NCBI GenBank assembly: GCA_016212475.1
Contig: JACRGC010000013.1
Coordinates: 1 to 64,000 of the forward strand
Source of the DNA: Microcaldota archaeon
Lineage (GTDB): Archaea > Micrarchaeota > Micrarchaeia > Norongarragalinales > SBBD01
Direction of reading: 5' to 3'
DNA: 64,000 bases
Shown: piece after piece, positions 34,548 through 43,457 of the stretch
How positions within the stretch are numbered: the first letter of the stretch is position 1
Layout: every line of letters starts with the position of its first letter
Translations under genes and position numbers: made by a program
Notes under the pieces: model-generated
Database searches by the model: none
Told to the model about the DNA's origin: nothing
The model's input: only the letters and a program-made list of their open reading frames with translations

Positions 34548-36578
34548 CTAATTTTTCGAAATCAGCTTGTAAATCCTATCCCCTGATACTTGGTTGTAGT
34601 AGATTTCTTCAAAATCCGAGCTTTCCTTAAATGCCCGGGCATTGGCGCCAAATTCCTTAATTTCAACTTCGCCGATGAAAACATATTCCATATTCCATTT
34701 TTTCATCAAATCCTTATTGGCGCTAGCAAGTACTGCCTTTTCATCGTTTATTTGCGGATCGGATTTTAGCCCATGCGACCACAAATGGCCCCAATAACCT
34801 GCTAGGATTTGTCTTCCAGCTAGCGTGTATGCAATATGGTTGTGCTTCCCCGCAGTTACGAATTTTGCATCTTTTGGCGTATTTTGGGAAATGAAATTAG
34901 CGGTCTTGATGTCACTAGCACTCCAAAGAACCGCTTTTGAATTGTTCCATGAGATGAACGTCAAAAGCCCTGAAAAAATGCTAAGGAAAACAATGAGCGC
35001 AACAAAACCAATTCCAATTTGCCGCATGCGCATTTTTCCAAATTTTTCAATTATCCTTCCAAGTGCAATTGCAGAAAAAATGCAAAGCCCAAAATACCAA
35101 TACATCAAAACCTTGACGTTGTCCCAATCCCAAGGCTGGAACCTGAAAATGTTCGAGGCAATGAAAAACAAAATGAATGGCATTGAAAATATCCGCTGAT
35201 CCTTTTTCAAAAGGAATAAGCCTGCAATGCCAAGGATCAATGTTGCGCCTGCATTTTTCAGCCAAAAAGTGGCAAAAAGTTCAAGGCTTGGATTTAGGCC
35301 GGCAAAACTCATCCATCCGAGCAGGATTCCGGCAAATTTCTCATACCTTTGCTGTTCGTTGATAAATAGCAGCTGGGGAATGGCTATTAATAAGAAAATA
35401 AACAGGGGCAATTTCCATTTATTCTCAAATTTGCGCGCCCTAAGCACGGAGGCGGCAATTGTCCAGGCCGCAAAGAATGTTCCAATTACAAAACTTGATG
35501 GATGAATGAGCGGCAAAATGCCTAGCAAAAGGGCGCATATCAGATATTCGGCCTGTTCCGCTTCATTTTTTTGCATCCTCCAAAGCAAAAGCAGGCAAAG
35601 CATCACAATTGGAAAACCCAAAAGGGCGGATCTTTGAGGAATGAAAACCGAATACGTAAGGTTCATGAATTGCAAATTATTTGAATCAACTGGCATGTAC
35701 GAATATACTCTTGGGGGGTGCGCAAGGAAATCAAGATTGTAACCGGCGCTTCCCCAATCATTCATGAACGGCACGATGCCAAAATTCCCATTGAAAAAGA
35801 ACAGCATCATAGCAATTGCGGCAAGCCCCCTATCCCCAACAAAGCGCCTAAGGAATGCAAAAGAAATTGAAACCAGGCAGAAAATCAGAATCAGGTTTGG
35901 GATCACTATCGAATCAACAATTGAAATTCCTTCCTTTACAAAAATTGCCGAAAGAAAATCCGCAAGGAACGGGTAGCGCATCTGGGCGCCTTGCAAATTT
36001 GGGTAAACCGGCGGGAAATTATCCCGAAGCGCAAATGAGTTGATTATCCCAATATGCAATGCATAGTCCGCCCATGTGTTTGAAATTGCGGTAATGTCGC
36101 CGGTTTCATTTTGGGCAATTGAAATCGAGTTGAAATATGCAATCACAATGAAAATAATGAGAACCAGAATTTCGGGCCATCCGATTTTTAAAAAATGCGA
36201 TTTTGCGCCAAATAGGACTGATTTTTGCAATGATTTTTCATCCTTTGTATTTCCCCTATTCTTTGGGGGCGAATCTGTTTTCCCCATTTTGAAAATCGCA
36301 AAGGAGAATAGAAAATTTGCCAAAACAGACGCAATCAATGCGATTTCCGAGAGGGATTTCAAAAAAAGGGAAAAAGCAAAGGCAATTAGGGTTGCAATCG
36401 AAAGCCCAATCAAAACGGATGCGGACGCCTTCTCTATTATTGTTTGAAGGAATTTGGCCCTTGAAACAATTGCGCAACCAAGCAAGAAAGCGGATATTAA
36501 GAACAGGATTAAAATCAGCATAACTCCAACCAATGGCGCAAAATTCAAAAAAGGGCTCAAACTATTTTCCAAAACCAA
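34548..36578 (-). CDS. Large GT-C-like membrane protein with soluble C-terminal domain
   Basis: 676 residues, about 13-14 membrane segments, then a soluble domain from about 555 (SKAVLWSASDIKTANFISQN, PKDAKFVTAGKHNHIAYTLA, WNMEYVFIGEVEIKEFG). The external loop near residue 165 has ISNTWADYALHIGIINSFAL with an Asp typical of GT-C enzymes. The first codon assigned is a TTG; an internal start near the first membrane segment is possible. It shares a divergent promoter region with the 36784 gene. Confidence 0.6.
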   Translation of the reverse strand: MVLENSLSPFLNFAPLVGVMLILILFLISAFLLGCAIVSRAKFLQTIIEKASASVLIGLSIATLIAFAFSLFLKSLSEIALIASVLANFLFSFAIFKMGKTDSPPKNRGNTKDEKSLQKSVLFGAKSHFLKIGWPEILVLIIFIVIAYFNSISIAQNETGDITAISNTWADYALHIGIINSFALRDNFPPVYPNLQGAQMRYPFLADFLSAIFVKEGISIVDSIVIPNLILIFCLVSISFAFLRRFVGDRGLAAIAMMLFFFNGNFGIVPFMNDWGSAGYNLDFLAHPPRVYSYMPVDSNNLQFMNLTYSVFIPQRSALLGFPIVMLCLLLLWRMQKNEAEQAEYLICALLLGILPLIHPSSFVIGTFFAAWTIAASVLRARKFENKWKLPLFIFLLIAIPQLLFINEQQRYEKFAGILLGWMSFAGLNPSLELFATFWLKNAGATLILGIAGLFLLKKDQRIFSMPFILFFIASNIFRFQPWDWDNVKVLMYWYFGLCIFSAIALGRIIEKFGKMRMRQIGIGFVALIVFLSIFSGLLTFISWNNSKAVLWSASDIKTANFISQNTPKDAKFVTAGKHNHIAYTLAGRQILAGYWGHLWSHGLKSDPQINDEKAVLASANKDLMKKWNMEYVFIGEVEIKEFGANARAFKESSDFEEIYYNQVSGDRIYKLISKN

Positions 36579-36783
36579 ATTTTCAATAATTTCATTTGTT
36601 TATGCCAAAATGATTTATAAGCTAAGCCCCCTGGATGGATGCCAAAACCCTGCTGCCTTTTGCATTGCCGCCTTCCGGCGCTTAATTTTGCACATATTCC
36701 AAACCGCCCTTCATTTCCCAAATCTTTAAATATCATCCATCCGTTAACTGGTTCACTATTTTATTTCGTGGGGGGAAGAATAC

Positions 36784-38553
36784 ATGAAGCCTGACAAGAT
36801 GTCCTTGATACTGCTTGCCATTTCCGTCTTATTCCTATTCAATGTGCTTTTGGATTTCAACCCAAATGTGAGATATTCTCCGATGCTTGATGATTTTCTG
36901 GCGCTTGGCACTCTTGAAATATTCAAGGGCAATTTGATGTCTGGCGCAAACCCGTTTGAAAACAACCAATGGTTTTGCAGCAATTATTCGCCAATGTCTG
37001 ATGGCCTATCCCAGCTATGGTTTTTCCCATCCCCTCTGATTTATACCCTATTTGGCCACGATTTCTATGTAAAGCTAACTTACCTTTTGGCAATGGCGTT
37101 TTCGGGAATATTTTTCTGGTGGTTTTCAAAAGAGCTAACTGATTCGGATAGCGCACGTCTATTTGGTTCACTTATGTATATGCTTGGTGGGGTTGTTGTA
37201 GGTTTAATTTATTGGGGCCCTTGGGAGCACATCATAACCTATCCCATGATTCCCCTTGCGCTGATGTACGGGCTAAGGGCGCTTCACAAAGAAACCAACA
37301 TGGCAGTTCTCAAATCCGCTGCAATATTTTCAGTCATGATTTACATTGGGACTCCTTATTTTGTCGGCTACATTTTCATGATGCTAACCTTTGCTTTGAT
37401 TTTCCCATTTGAGGGCGAGCGCAAATGGAGCAGGGCAATAACTCTTGGGAAAATTTTGGCTGTTGCACTATTATTATCCGCGCCAAGGCTCCTTACGATG
37501 CAATACCCTGACATTCGGGTCGCAGATGTGAACGGGCTTGATTTTGGTGAAATTTTGAACCATTTCTTGAATAGAAGGCAGGCTTGGTACCAAGTCAGGG
37601 CAAGGGAGCTTTACATGGGCATCCTCCCAATCATGCTTGCAATTTTTGGATTGCTTTCGGATAGCAAGAAAAAAGGCCTTCTGGCATTCTCACTTCTTTG
37701 GTTTGTACTTTGGGCCGAAGGCACAAACAACATCATGAATTTCTTCCCCCTAAAAATTCCGCTTGCAAACATGCTTCGGGACTATAGGTTTGCAATGTGG
37801 GTATTCCCGCTGCTGATAAGCGCCCTTGCAGTGCTTGGGCTAAAAGAAATAGAGCCTAAGCTCAAGCCAAAATCTCTCCTCCTTGCATTTTTTGGCTTTT
37901 TCATTTTCCTAGAAGGGCTTACCTCCATATTCCAGCCGACTGGAATTTCAAGCTTCATAAACTACCAGCATCTATTCTATTTCATTCCAAACACTGCAGA
38001 TGCGCTGGCAAACCTTCTCCCAATGGTTGGCGTTCTTGCGCTTACCTATTTAGCAGCTAGGGAAACCAAGGCATCCCTTCCGATGACCATTCTTATTTTG
38101 CTTGCAGTTTTCCACATTATTACAATAACTCTCCCAATCCTTCGTCCCTACCCAGATTTTGCAGCGGATCCGGATGTAAAAGCGGTTTCGCAATCGCTTG
38201 GCAAGGACACATGGGTATATGTCAATGCGGATGAATTTGGTTCGCGTTTGGTGTATGGGCTAACGTTCAATGGTGTCAAGGTTGTCAATCCGCCATTCCA
38301 GCCCTCATTCAAGGTTACGGATACCAACATGGGCTGTGGCAAATTTGTAGTGGCCATGCGGGAATTGCCAGATACAATTGCGCTTGCAACAAACCTTCCT
38401 GCCCCCAATACGTATGCGGCGAAAATTTCCAAATACTCTCAGTACGGAAAAGTGCTGGTCTACAAAATCGACCAGATGGGAATTGCGCCGCTGCCGCAGC
38501 AGCCGGTTGTTTGGGACCTTAAATACGGATCGTTCCTTTATGAGAAATCGTAA
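36784..38553 (+). CDS. Large multi-spanning membrane protein, GT-C/YfhO-like
   Basis: 589 residues with about 12 membrane segments and a C-terminal soluble part (VNADEFGSRLVYGLTFNGVK, PAPNTYAAKISKYSQYGKVL). The first loop (YSPMLDDFLALGTLEIFKGN) has the Asp pair expected for GT-C glycosyltransferases; a YfhO-like assignment is the alternative. GGGGGGAAG lies upstream. It forms, with the two genes on its left, a probable surface glycosylation cluster. Confidence 0.55.
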   Translation: MKPDKMSLILLAISVLFLFNVLLDFNPNVRYSPMLDDFLALGTLEIFKGNLMSGANPFENNQWFCSNYSPMSDGLSQLWFFPSPLIYTLFGHDFYVKLTYLLAMAFSGIFFWWFSKELTDSDSARLFGSLMYMLGGVVVGLIYWGPWEHIITYPMIPLALMYGLRALHKETNMAVLKSAAIFSVMIYIGTPYFVGYIFMMLTFALIFPFEGERKWSRAITLGKILAVALLLSAPRLLTMQYPDIRVADVNGLDFGEILNHFLNRRQAWYQVRARELYMGILPIMLAIFGLLSDSKKKGLLAFSLLWFVLWAEGTNNIMNFFPLKIPLANMLRDYRFAMWVFPLLISALAVLGLKEIEPKLKPKSLLLAFFGFFIFLEGLTSIFQPTGISSFINYQHLFYFIPNTADALANLLPMVGVLALTYLAARETKASLPMTILILLAVFHIITITLPILRPYPDFAADPDVKAVSQSLGKDTWVYVNADEFGSRLVYGLTFNGVKVVNPPFQPSFKVTDTNMGCGKFVVAMRELPDTIALATNLPAPNTYAAKISKYSQYGKVLVYKIDQMGIAPLPQQPVVWDLKYGSFLYEKS

Positions 38554-38638
38554 AGCGGACAAATAATCTGGGAAAAAGGCTCAAAGCATCCGGTTCATAA
38601 ACGTAGGCTGGATAGGATTATTGTTGGTGATTAAACTT

Positions 38639-38791
38639 ATGGGAATGAGCAAATCTGATCTGACAAGGAGGCATTCGAACATGGTTTCAATGCTAAAAGA
38701 GCTTGAGGAAAAAGCAAGGATGGATCCGCTTAAGCGGGACCGCGTCCTCCACGAAAAAATCGCTGAGCTGAAAAAGAAGCTTTCGCAGTAA
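38639..38791 (+). CDS. 50-residue coiled-coil-like protein
   Basis: A small gene with an ideal GGTGAT site 7 nt before ATG. It encodes MGMSKSDLTRRHSNMVSMLK, ELEEKARMDP and LKRDRVLHEKIAELKKKLSQ, mostly amphipathic helix. Not recognised. Codon choice and start context support it. Confidence 0.6.
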   Translation: MGMSKSDLTRRHSNMVSMLKELEEKARMDPLKRDRVLHEKIAELKKKLSQ

Positions 38792-38830
38792 TTTCTAATT
38801 AATTCGCAAAGCAAAAAGAAAGGGTGAGGC

Positions 38831-38865
38831 GGCCCAAGAGGGGAAACTTGTTTCTCCTTGGGGCC
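38831..38865 (+). repeat. REP-like hairpin, copy E
   Basis: Outer arms GGCCC/GGGCC with inner GGGGAAAC/GTTTCTCC. It lies between the 50-residue gene and the 3' end of tRNA-Arg. Flanking GTGAGGCGG resembles GTAAGGCGA beside copy B. Confidence 0.5.
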
Positions 38866-38873
38866 GGTGTGAA

Positions 38874-39009
38874 CGGGCCCAACGGGATTCGAACCCGCGA
38901 CCTATTGGTTTATCCCCTTGAAGGGTTACTCCCCTTCCAAGATCGAAGCTTCGACTTCCAATCCATAAGATCGGAACCAATCGCTCTATCCTGGCTGAGC
39001 TATGGGCCC
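38874..39009 (-). tRNA. tRNA-Arg (CCG) with a ~61-nt intron
   Basis: Acceptor GGGCCCA/TGGGCCC with a G discriminator, D-arm GCTCAGCCAGGATAGAGC, anticodon stem ATTGG/CCAAT and T-arm GCGGG-TTCGAAT-CCCGT. Removing about 61 nt between positions 37 and 38 leaves the loop TTCCGAA, anticodon CCG. The intron folds internally (TCGAAGCTTCGA is a perfect palindrome). Its 5' side faces the HEAT-gene region. Confidence 0.9.
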
Positions 39010-39081
39010 AATTAAGGAAGAATTAGGCTTCCAATATTTATAAAGAGATTATTGCCAATGGTTTTTTTGCCAAATTGCAGC

Positions 39082-39282
39082 CTATTTCCTCTCCAACAAT
39101 TTTTTCAAAGCCAATTTCCTAAAAATTGCCTTTTCTGGCTCGGTTCCAGGAGCTGGGGCTGGCGGCCTGAATGGGTCGAGTCTTCTTTCAGGCGTAGGTT
39201 TTTCATCGGGTTTTTCGATTGGTTTTTCCCACGGTTCAATTTGAGGCTCTTTTGGCTTGACCCTTGGCATTGTAATTGGCAT
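39082..39282 (-). CDS. Small proline/glutamate-rich protein
   Basis: 66 residues, low complexity: MPITMPRVKPKEPQIEPWEK, PIEKPDEKPTPERRLDPFRP, then APAPGTEPEKAIFRKLALKK. The GAGGTG that ends the upstream gene is its ribosome-binding site (8 nt before ATG), so the two are coupled. Not recognised; possibly a disordered linker or partner of the 381-residue protein. Confidence 0.5.
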   Translation of the reverse strand: MPITMPRVKPKEPQIEPWEKPIEKPDEKPTPERRLDPFRPPAPAPGTEPEKAIFRKLALKKLLERK

Positions 39283-39286
39283 AATT

Positions 39287-40432
39287 TTACACCTCATGCT
39301 TTCCTTTCAAATAGTCCTTTTCAGCTTTAATCATTGAAATTTTGATCCTGGAAATAGCCTCATTCCACTCTGAACTGCCCTCTTTTGCTGTATAAAAGTT
39401 AGGCAAGATTGAATGCAGCTGTTTTTCAGGGATCAATGAAAACAAAACCCGCTTATGCTCACTTCTTAGCTTTTCATCCTCCCCATCGTGCGAAGTCAGG
39501 TTCAAATTCCCAATGACATTTTCCAGCCTTTTTGCAAATTGGGGCCCAAGCAGGTATTGCCACGGCTCGTTCGAGAGGTTTTTTGTTGTTTTGAACGCTT
39601 CAAGCTCCCGTTCTGTTAAGTCTCCTTCCCGAGGAAGTGCGTGCGCCATTTGGACATCCATGATCGCCTTGGATAATTCCTGCACAAGTGTTGGAAAATT
39701 TGTTCCGGATGCCTGCGCCTGAACCTTGCCTTCCTTCCAATTTAGCTTTGAATAGGAAAAAACATGTCGTTTTTTTTTATTCACCTTCTCTGCTGGAAAG
39801 TGCCTAACTAATACAAAATTGGAAATTTGTATCATGCTTGAGTGCAATCTGTAAAGATTTGGCAAATCCCTGTTGATTTCCAATAAATCCTTCTCAAGCA
39901 TCGCCGGAGCTCCGCGAAGATGGCTGATTGCAACTCCTTGGGTTACCAAATCGTGCGTCAAGCGTTTTGCAATCCATTTGTTTGCTTTTTCGGTAAATTC
40001 GGGCTTAATGGCTTCATTGGGTTTCTGGAAATTGGCATCCATTGCCTCTAGCCTTTCGGAATTATTCAAATTCACATTTTTCTTGAACAATTCATCAAAC
40101 TGCCTGCCTGAAATATCATTTAATTCGCAAGCGGCTTTTTTTGCCAGCTCCTTGATTCTTTCCAGATGCGGCTTTTCAATCTGGGCAATCCTTGCATGCA
40201 CTTTTAGGAATTCTGGAACCATGTGTTTGATTATGTCTTGAGGGGATGATTTTTCACTGATATTTAGTACAATCCCAAGCTTCTTTGCGCTCCCAAGCGC
40301 CTCATTAATTTGGAGCTTGTATTCCTCCTCAGTTAATTTGGCTATTTCCGGATGCGAATAAATAGGGTGCATTCCCATCGGTGTTTGCCCCTTCCGGAGG
40401 CTTTGCGATATTTCGGGCCCGATCATAATCAT
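39287..40432 (-). CDS. Uncharacterised 381-residue protein at the HEAT locus
   Basis: I do not recognise it. Soluble and largely helical, with segments HPEIAKLTEEEYKLQINEAL, GRQFDELFKKNVNLNNSERL and LGPQFAKRLENVIGNLNLTS. No membrane segment, no HEAT tail and no obvious catalytic motif. It lies after the minus-strand HEAT array, separated by 67 nt, in the same direction, so it may belong to the same functional group. Confidence 0.6.
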   Translation of the reverse strand: MIMIGPEISQSLRKGQTPMGMHPIYSHPEIAKLTEEEYKLQINEALGSAKKLGIVLNISEKSSPQDIIKHMVPEFLKVHARIAQIEKPHLERIKELAKKAACELNDISGRQFDELFKKNVNLNNSERLEAMDANFQKPNEAIKPEFTEKANKWIAKRLTHDLVTQGVAISHLRGAPAMLEKDLLEINRDLPNLYRLHSSMIQISNFVLVRHFPAEKVNKKKRHVFSYSKLNWKEGKVQAQASGTNFPTLVQELSKAIMDVQMAHALPREGDLTERELEAFKTTKNLSNEPWQYLLGPQFAKRLENVIGNLNLTSHDGEDEKLRSEHKRVLFSLIPEKQLHSILPNFYTAKEGSSEWNEAISRIKISMIKAEKDYLKGKHEV

Positions 40433-40499
40433 TACTTCGAAAGTTCAGGTTAAAAATCCTTTTCACTTGCCTAAAAGAAATCATTCCTTTTTTTACTTG

Positions 40500-41126
40500 C
40501 TATTTCAACTGTCTTTCAACTGCTGTCAATTGCTTGGCAGTTAGTCTCCATTTTTTTTCCGGGATATTTTTTCCCTTTTTCAATTCCTTCAATAATGAAT
40601 CAAATGCCTTGGGGTGCTGTAATGGGCTTATGTGCATCAATGCAAATAATTCCGGTTGATTGGGCCCATATCCTTTGCCTTTTTCAAGCAATTTTTTCTT
40701 GATATTTTCAAGCGCATTTGCAGAAAACTTACGAACAACTGAATCAATAGGCATTAACTTTGAAATCAGATGCGGAACCGCTTTTTCAGATCCAATTTCC
40801 CCAAGCGACCTAACCGCGCTTAACTTTACGGAAAGATTTTCATCGTTGAGTTTTTCTATCAGAAGCGGGATCGCTTTTTCAGATCCGATTTTTCCAAGCT
40901 CTGCAATTGCCTGTTCCCGAACCGCCGCATTTTTTTTATATTTAACAAGTTCTTTCCAATATGGCAATGAAAAATCAAGGTCAAATTTTTTCAGCTTTTT
41001 AAATTCACGAAAACGGACAGCTTCATCGTAAAACATTGGGTGGAAGGACAAAGTTATTACGCCGATGGCTTTATTTATTGCCAAAATATCCTTCGCCTTT
41101 TGGGCTTTTTCCCTGATCCAGTTCAT
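40500..41126 (-). CDS. HEAT-repeat protein, minus array gene 5 (last)
   Basis: 208 residues. Two or three clear HEAT repeats (AVREQAIAELGKIGSEKAIP, LLIEKLNDENLSVKLSAVRS, LGEIGSEKAVPHLISKLMPI), a link (GPNQPELFALMHISPLQHPK), and the shared tail ending LTAKQLTAVERQLK. It starts with ATGA overlapping the upstream stop. It ends with TAG instead of TGA, so no further coupled start follows: this is the array terminus. Confidence 0.85.
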   Translation of the reverse strand: MNWIREKAQKAKDILAINKAIGVITLSFHPMFYDEAVRFREFKKLKKFDLDFSLPYWKELVKYKKNAAVREQAIAELGKIGSEKAIPLLIEKLNDENLSVKLSAVRSLGEIGSEKAVPHLISKLMPIDSVVRKFSANALENIKKKLLEKGKGYGPNQPELFALMHISPLQHPKAFDSLLKELKKGKNIPEKKWRLTAKQLTAVERQLK

Positions 41127-41926
41127 TTCAACCTTCCCTCCATTGCCATTAGCTGTTTAGCTGTTAAAATCCAATGCTTTTCCTCCTTCTTTCTGCCTCT
41201 TTTAACCTCTTTTAGGAATTTTGTAAAAGATTTCGGATAAATCGCAGGATCAATCTGTTTCAAGGCAAAATGCACCGGCTGTTTTATGGAATAATTCGTC
41301 TGCCCATCAATTACTCTGTTTCTTATTTTTCCAAGGGATTCAACAATTAAGTGCATTAGGTCAAGATCCTCCTTTTTTAGGAGCCTTACTAGGGGTAAAA
41401 CAGCTCTTTCCGATCCGAGGTTTCCAAGGGATTCAACTGCCCTGAGCCTAACCATGGGGTGCGTATCCTTTAATGCCCTAGTCAAACTCGGTGACGCATC
41501 TTCATTTCCCAATTGTCCGGCAACATCGCATGCAATGTGCCTTTTTTCCCAATTCGGATCCTTGAATAAATTTTCCAATAACGGCAAGGTTTTCTTCGAA
41601 TTTATCTTTATTAACGCCTCAATTCCTTTTTTCTTAACCCAGAAAGGGTCATCCGCTAGGTTTTCGATTATTAATGGGACAAAATGGTCGGAGCCTATTC
41701 TTTCGATTGCATTGATTGCCTTTAATTGTATGTGCGAATCGTAATGACCCATCATTTTTGTCAGATGAGGCGTAATCTTATCCAATCCAATTTTCCTAAT
41801 TTCTTCGAGGGCATTTGACTGTTCATTCCCCTTCCCATATACAAGGCTGCTAAAAAGCTTTCCAACCCTCTTTTTTTCCAGATGTTCGGATGCCCCTCTT
41901 TGGATTCTTTCGAATATTTTTTTCAT
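41123..41926 (-). CDS. HEAT-repeat protein, minus array gene 4
   Basis: 267 residues from the ATG in the ATGA overlap at 41926; a longer frame to 41974 is rejected because every neighbour starts in this way. Five HEAT repeats (SHIQLKAINAIERIGSDHFV, PFWVKKKGIEALIKINSKKT, PMVRLRAVESLGNLGSERAV and others). The tail is AIYPKSFTKFLKEVKRGR then LTAKQLMAMEGRLK. Predicted cytoplasmic; HEAT proteins usually bind other proteins. Confidence 0.85.
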   Translation of the reverse strand: MKKIFERIQRGASEHLEKKRVGKLFSSLVYGKGNEQSNALEEIRKIGLDKITPHLTKMMGHYDSHIQLKAINAIERIGSDHFVPLIIENLADDPFWVKKKGIEALIKINSKKTLPLLENLFKDPNWEKRHIACDVAGQLGNEDASPSLTRALKDTHPMVRLRAVESLGNLGSERAVLPLVRLLKKEDLDLMHLIVESLGKIRNRVIDGQTNYSIKQPVHFALKQIDPAIYPKSFTKFLKEVKRGRKKEEKHWILTAKQLMAMEGRLK

Positions 41927-42570
41927 TTCAACCTTCCCTCCATTGCCATAAGCTGCTTTGCTGTAAGATTCCAATATTCCTCGGGCTTGTTAGGCTTGCG
42001 TTTTACCTCTTCATGGAATTTTGCAAAGGATTTGGGGTATTCGAACGGATCTATGTGCCGAAATGAAAATTCAATTGTGCTTGGCGGATCCTGCGGATTT
42101 CTTTTCTCCTGGAATTTTATCCAAGCGTTTTGGCCGGCATTTTTTATCTTTCTGGATATGTATGGGTGGCGGATCTTGGCCAAATCGACCAATGCCATTA
42201 AGGCCTCTTTGGTCCCGATTTCACCCAATATATGGATTGCCTTAACGATTCCCCCATTTTCATAAATATTTTTTGGGATTCCCCAGTTGTAGTATTTTGT
42301 TTTTTCCAATCTTCTTTTCAAATGTGGGACAAATTTATTTGGATTGGAGGCCAAAATCGCATCTGAAGCATAATATGGCAAAAGGGGCTCATCAAAAAGT
42401 ATATTCACAAGCCTTTTCCTGGCAAAATCAGAATCTATGCGCGCCAATTCCTTAAGATTATTAACTGCATTGTCAAGAGGCCTTTCCGACCTGATCTGAT
42501 GTGAAGGTCCTGCTGCTTTTAGGAATTTGCGGATATTTTCCAATTTCCCTGTTTTTGGGCTGTTTTTCAT
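41923..42570 (-). CDS. HEAT-like repeat protein, minus array gene 3
   Basis: 215 residues; repeats are more diverged (NLKELARIDSDFARKRLVNI, YYASDAILASNPNKFVPHLK, GIVKAIHILGEIGTKEALMA). Tail: FRHIDPFEYPKSFAKFHEEV then LTAKQLMAMEGRLK. ATGA overlaps on both sides couple it to its neighbours. Confidence 0.8.
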   Translation of the reverse strand: MKNSPKTGKLENIRKFLKAAGPSHQIRSERPLDNAVNNLKELARIDSDFARKRLVNILFDEPLLPYYASDAILASNPNKFVPHLKRRLEKTKYYNWGIPKNIYENGGIVKAIHILGEIGTKEALMALVDLAKIRHPYISRKIKNAGQNAWIKFQEKRNPQDPPSTIEFSFRHIDPFEYPKSFAKFHEEVKRKPNKPEEYWNLTAKQLMAMEGRLK

Positions 42571-43457
42571 TTCAAATGCCTCTCAACTGCTTTTAGCTGC
42601 TTTCCTGTCAATTCAAAGATTTTAAATGGCTTGTTGGGGTGATTCAATATTTCCCTTGCCAATATTCTTTGGGATTTATAGTGGGTTGGCGAATTTACAA
42701 TTATTGATGCCACCGCTTCAGCGGCAAGGCCCCTTAAAGAGGCATCTTTTTTCTGGATTATTTTCAACAGATGCGGAATTGCTTCCTTTGCCGACAAATT
42801 TCCGAGCAATTGGACTGCCCGCATTTTTACATTCTCATCTTTTTCATTCATGGAATTGATTAGGAACGGCACTTCCTTTTTAGTTGTAACATGGGAGAGC
42901 AGCATGAATGCTGCAAATCCCAAACGTGAATTATTGCCATCAAGTTTTCTAAATAAGTAAGGCACAACCTTTGATGAATCAATTTTTTTGATCGCTTTTA
43001 AAGCCTCTTGCTTTTGGGGGTCATCGATCCCGGAGTAGACCTCAAAAAGCTTCGGAATTCCCCTTTCGGAGCCAATCTTTCCAAGCGCCTGAATGGCTTT
43101 TATGCCTGTAGGTGTGTGTATATCGTTTACACAGTTAATCAGGTGTTGGACTTCGTTTTCAGAACCGATTTCTCCAAGTATTTCAACGACGTTTGCATTT
43201 CTATGATCGCCCGTTTGTCTTAGCATTTTTATCAAGTGCGGTATTACCGTTGATGATTTGATGGCCTTGAGAGCTAGGGTTGCATTATTTCTTGTAAAAT
43301 GATCTCCCCATCTTAGTACATTGATAAGGAACGGGACAACCGTTTCAGGTTCCTTTGCCCGATATTTATCTGTAGCCTTTAGAACATCTTTCTCACTTCC
43401 CTTCATAATAGTTCTTTTGAACTTGTTGAATCTCATCTCTTCGAAGAATTTTTTCAT
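42567..43457 (-). CDS. HEAT-repeat protein, minus array gene 2
   Basis: 296 residues, about seven HEAT repeats (TRNNATLALKAIKSSTVIPH, NANVVEILGEIGSENEVQHL, VKMRAVQLLGNLSAKEAIPH). Its tail is the most diverged of the family: ILAREILNHPNKPFKIFELT then GKQLKAVERHLK, without the HINP-YPKSF part. Coupled by ATGA on both sides. Confidence 0.82.
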   Translation of the reverse strand: MKKFFEEMRFNKFKRTIMKGSEKDVLKATDKYRAKEPETVVPFLINVLRWGDHFTRNNATLALKAIKSSTVIPHLIKMLRQTGDHRNANVVEILGEIGSENEVQHLINCVNDIHTPTGIKAIQALGKIGSERGIPKLFEVYSGIDDPQKQEALKAIKKIDSSKVVPYLFRKLDGNNSRLGFAAFMLLSHVTTKKEVPFLINSMNEKDENVKMRAVQLLGNLSAKEAIPHLLKIIQKKDASLRGLAAEAVASIIVNSPTHYKSQRILAREILNHPNKPFKIFELTGKQLKAVERHLK

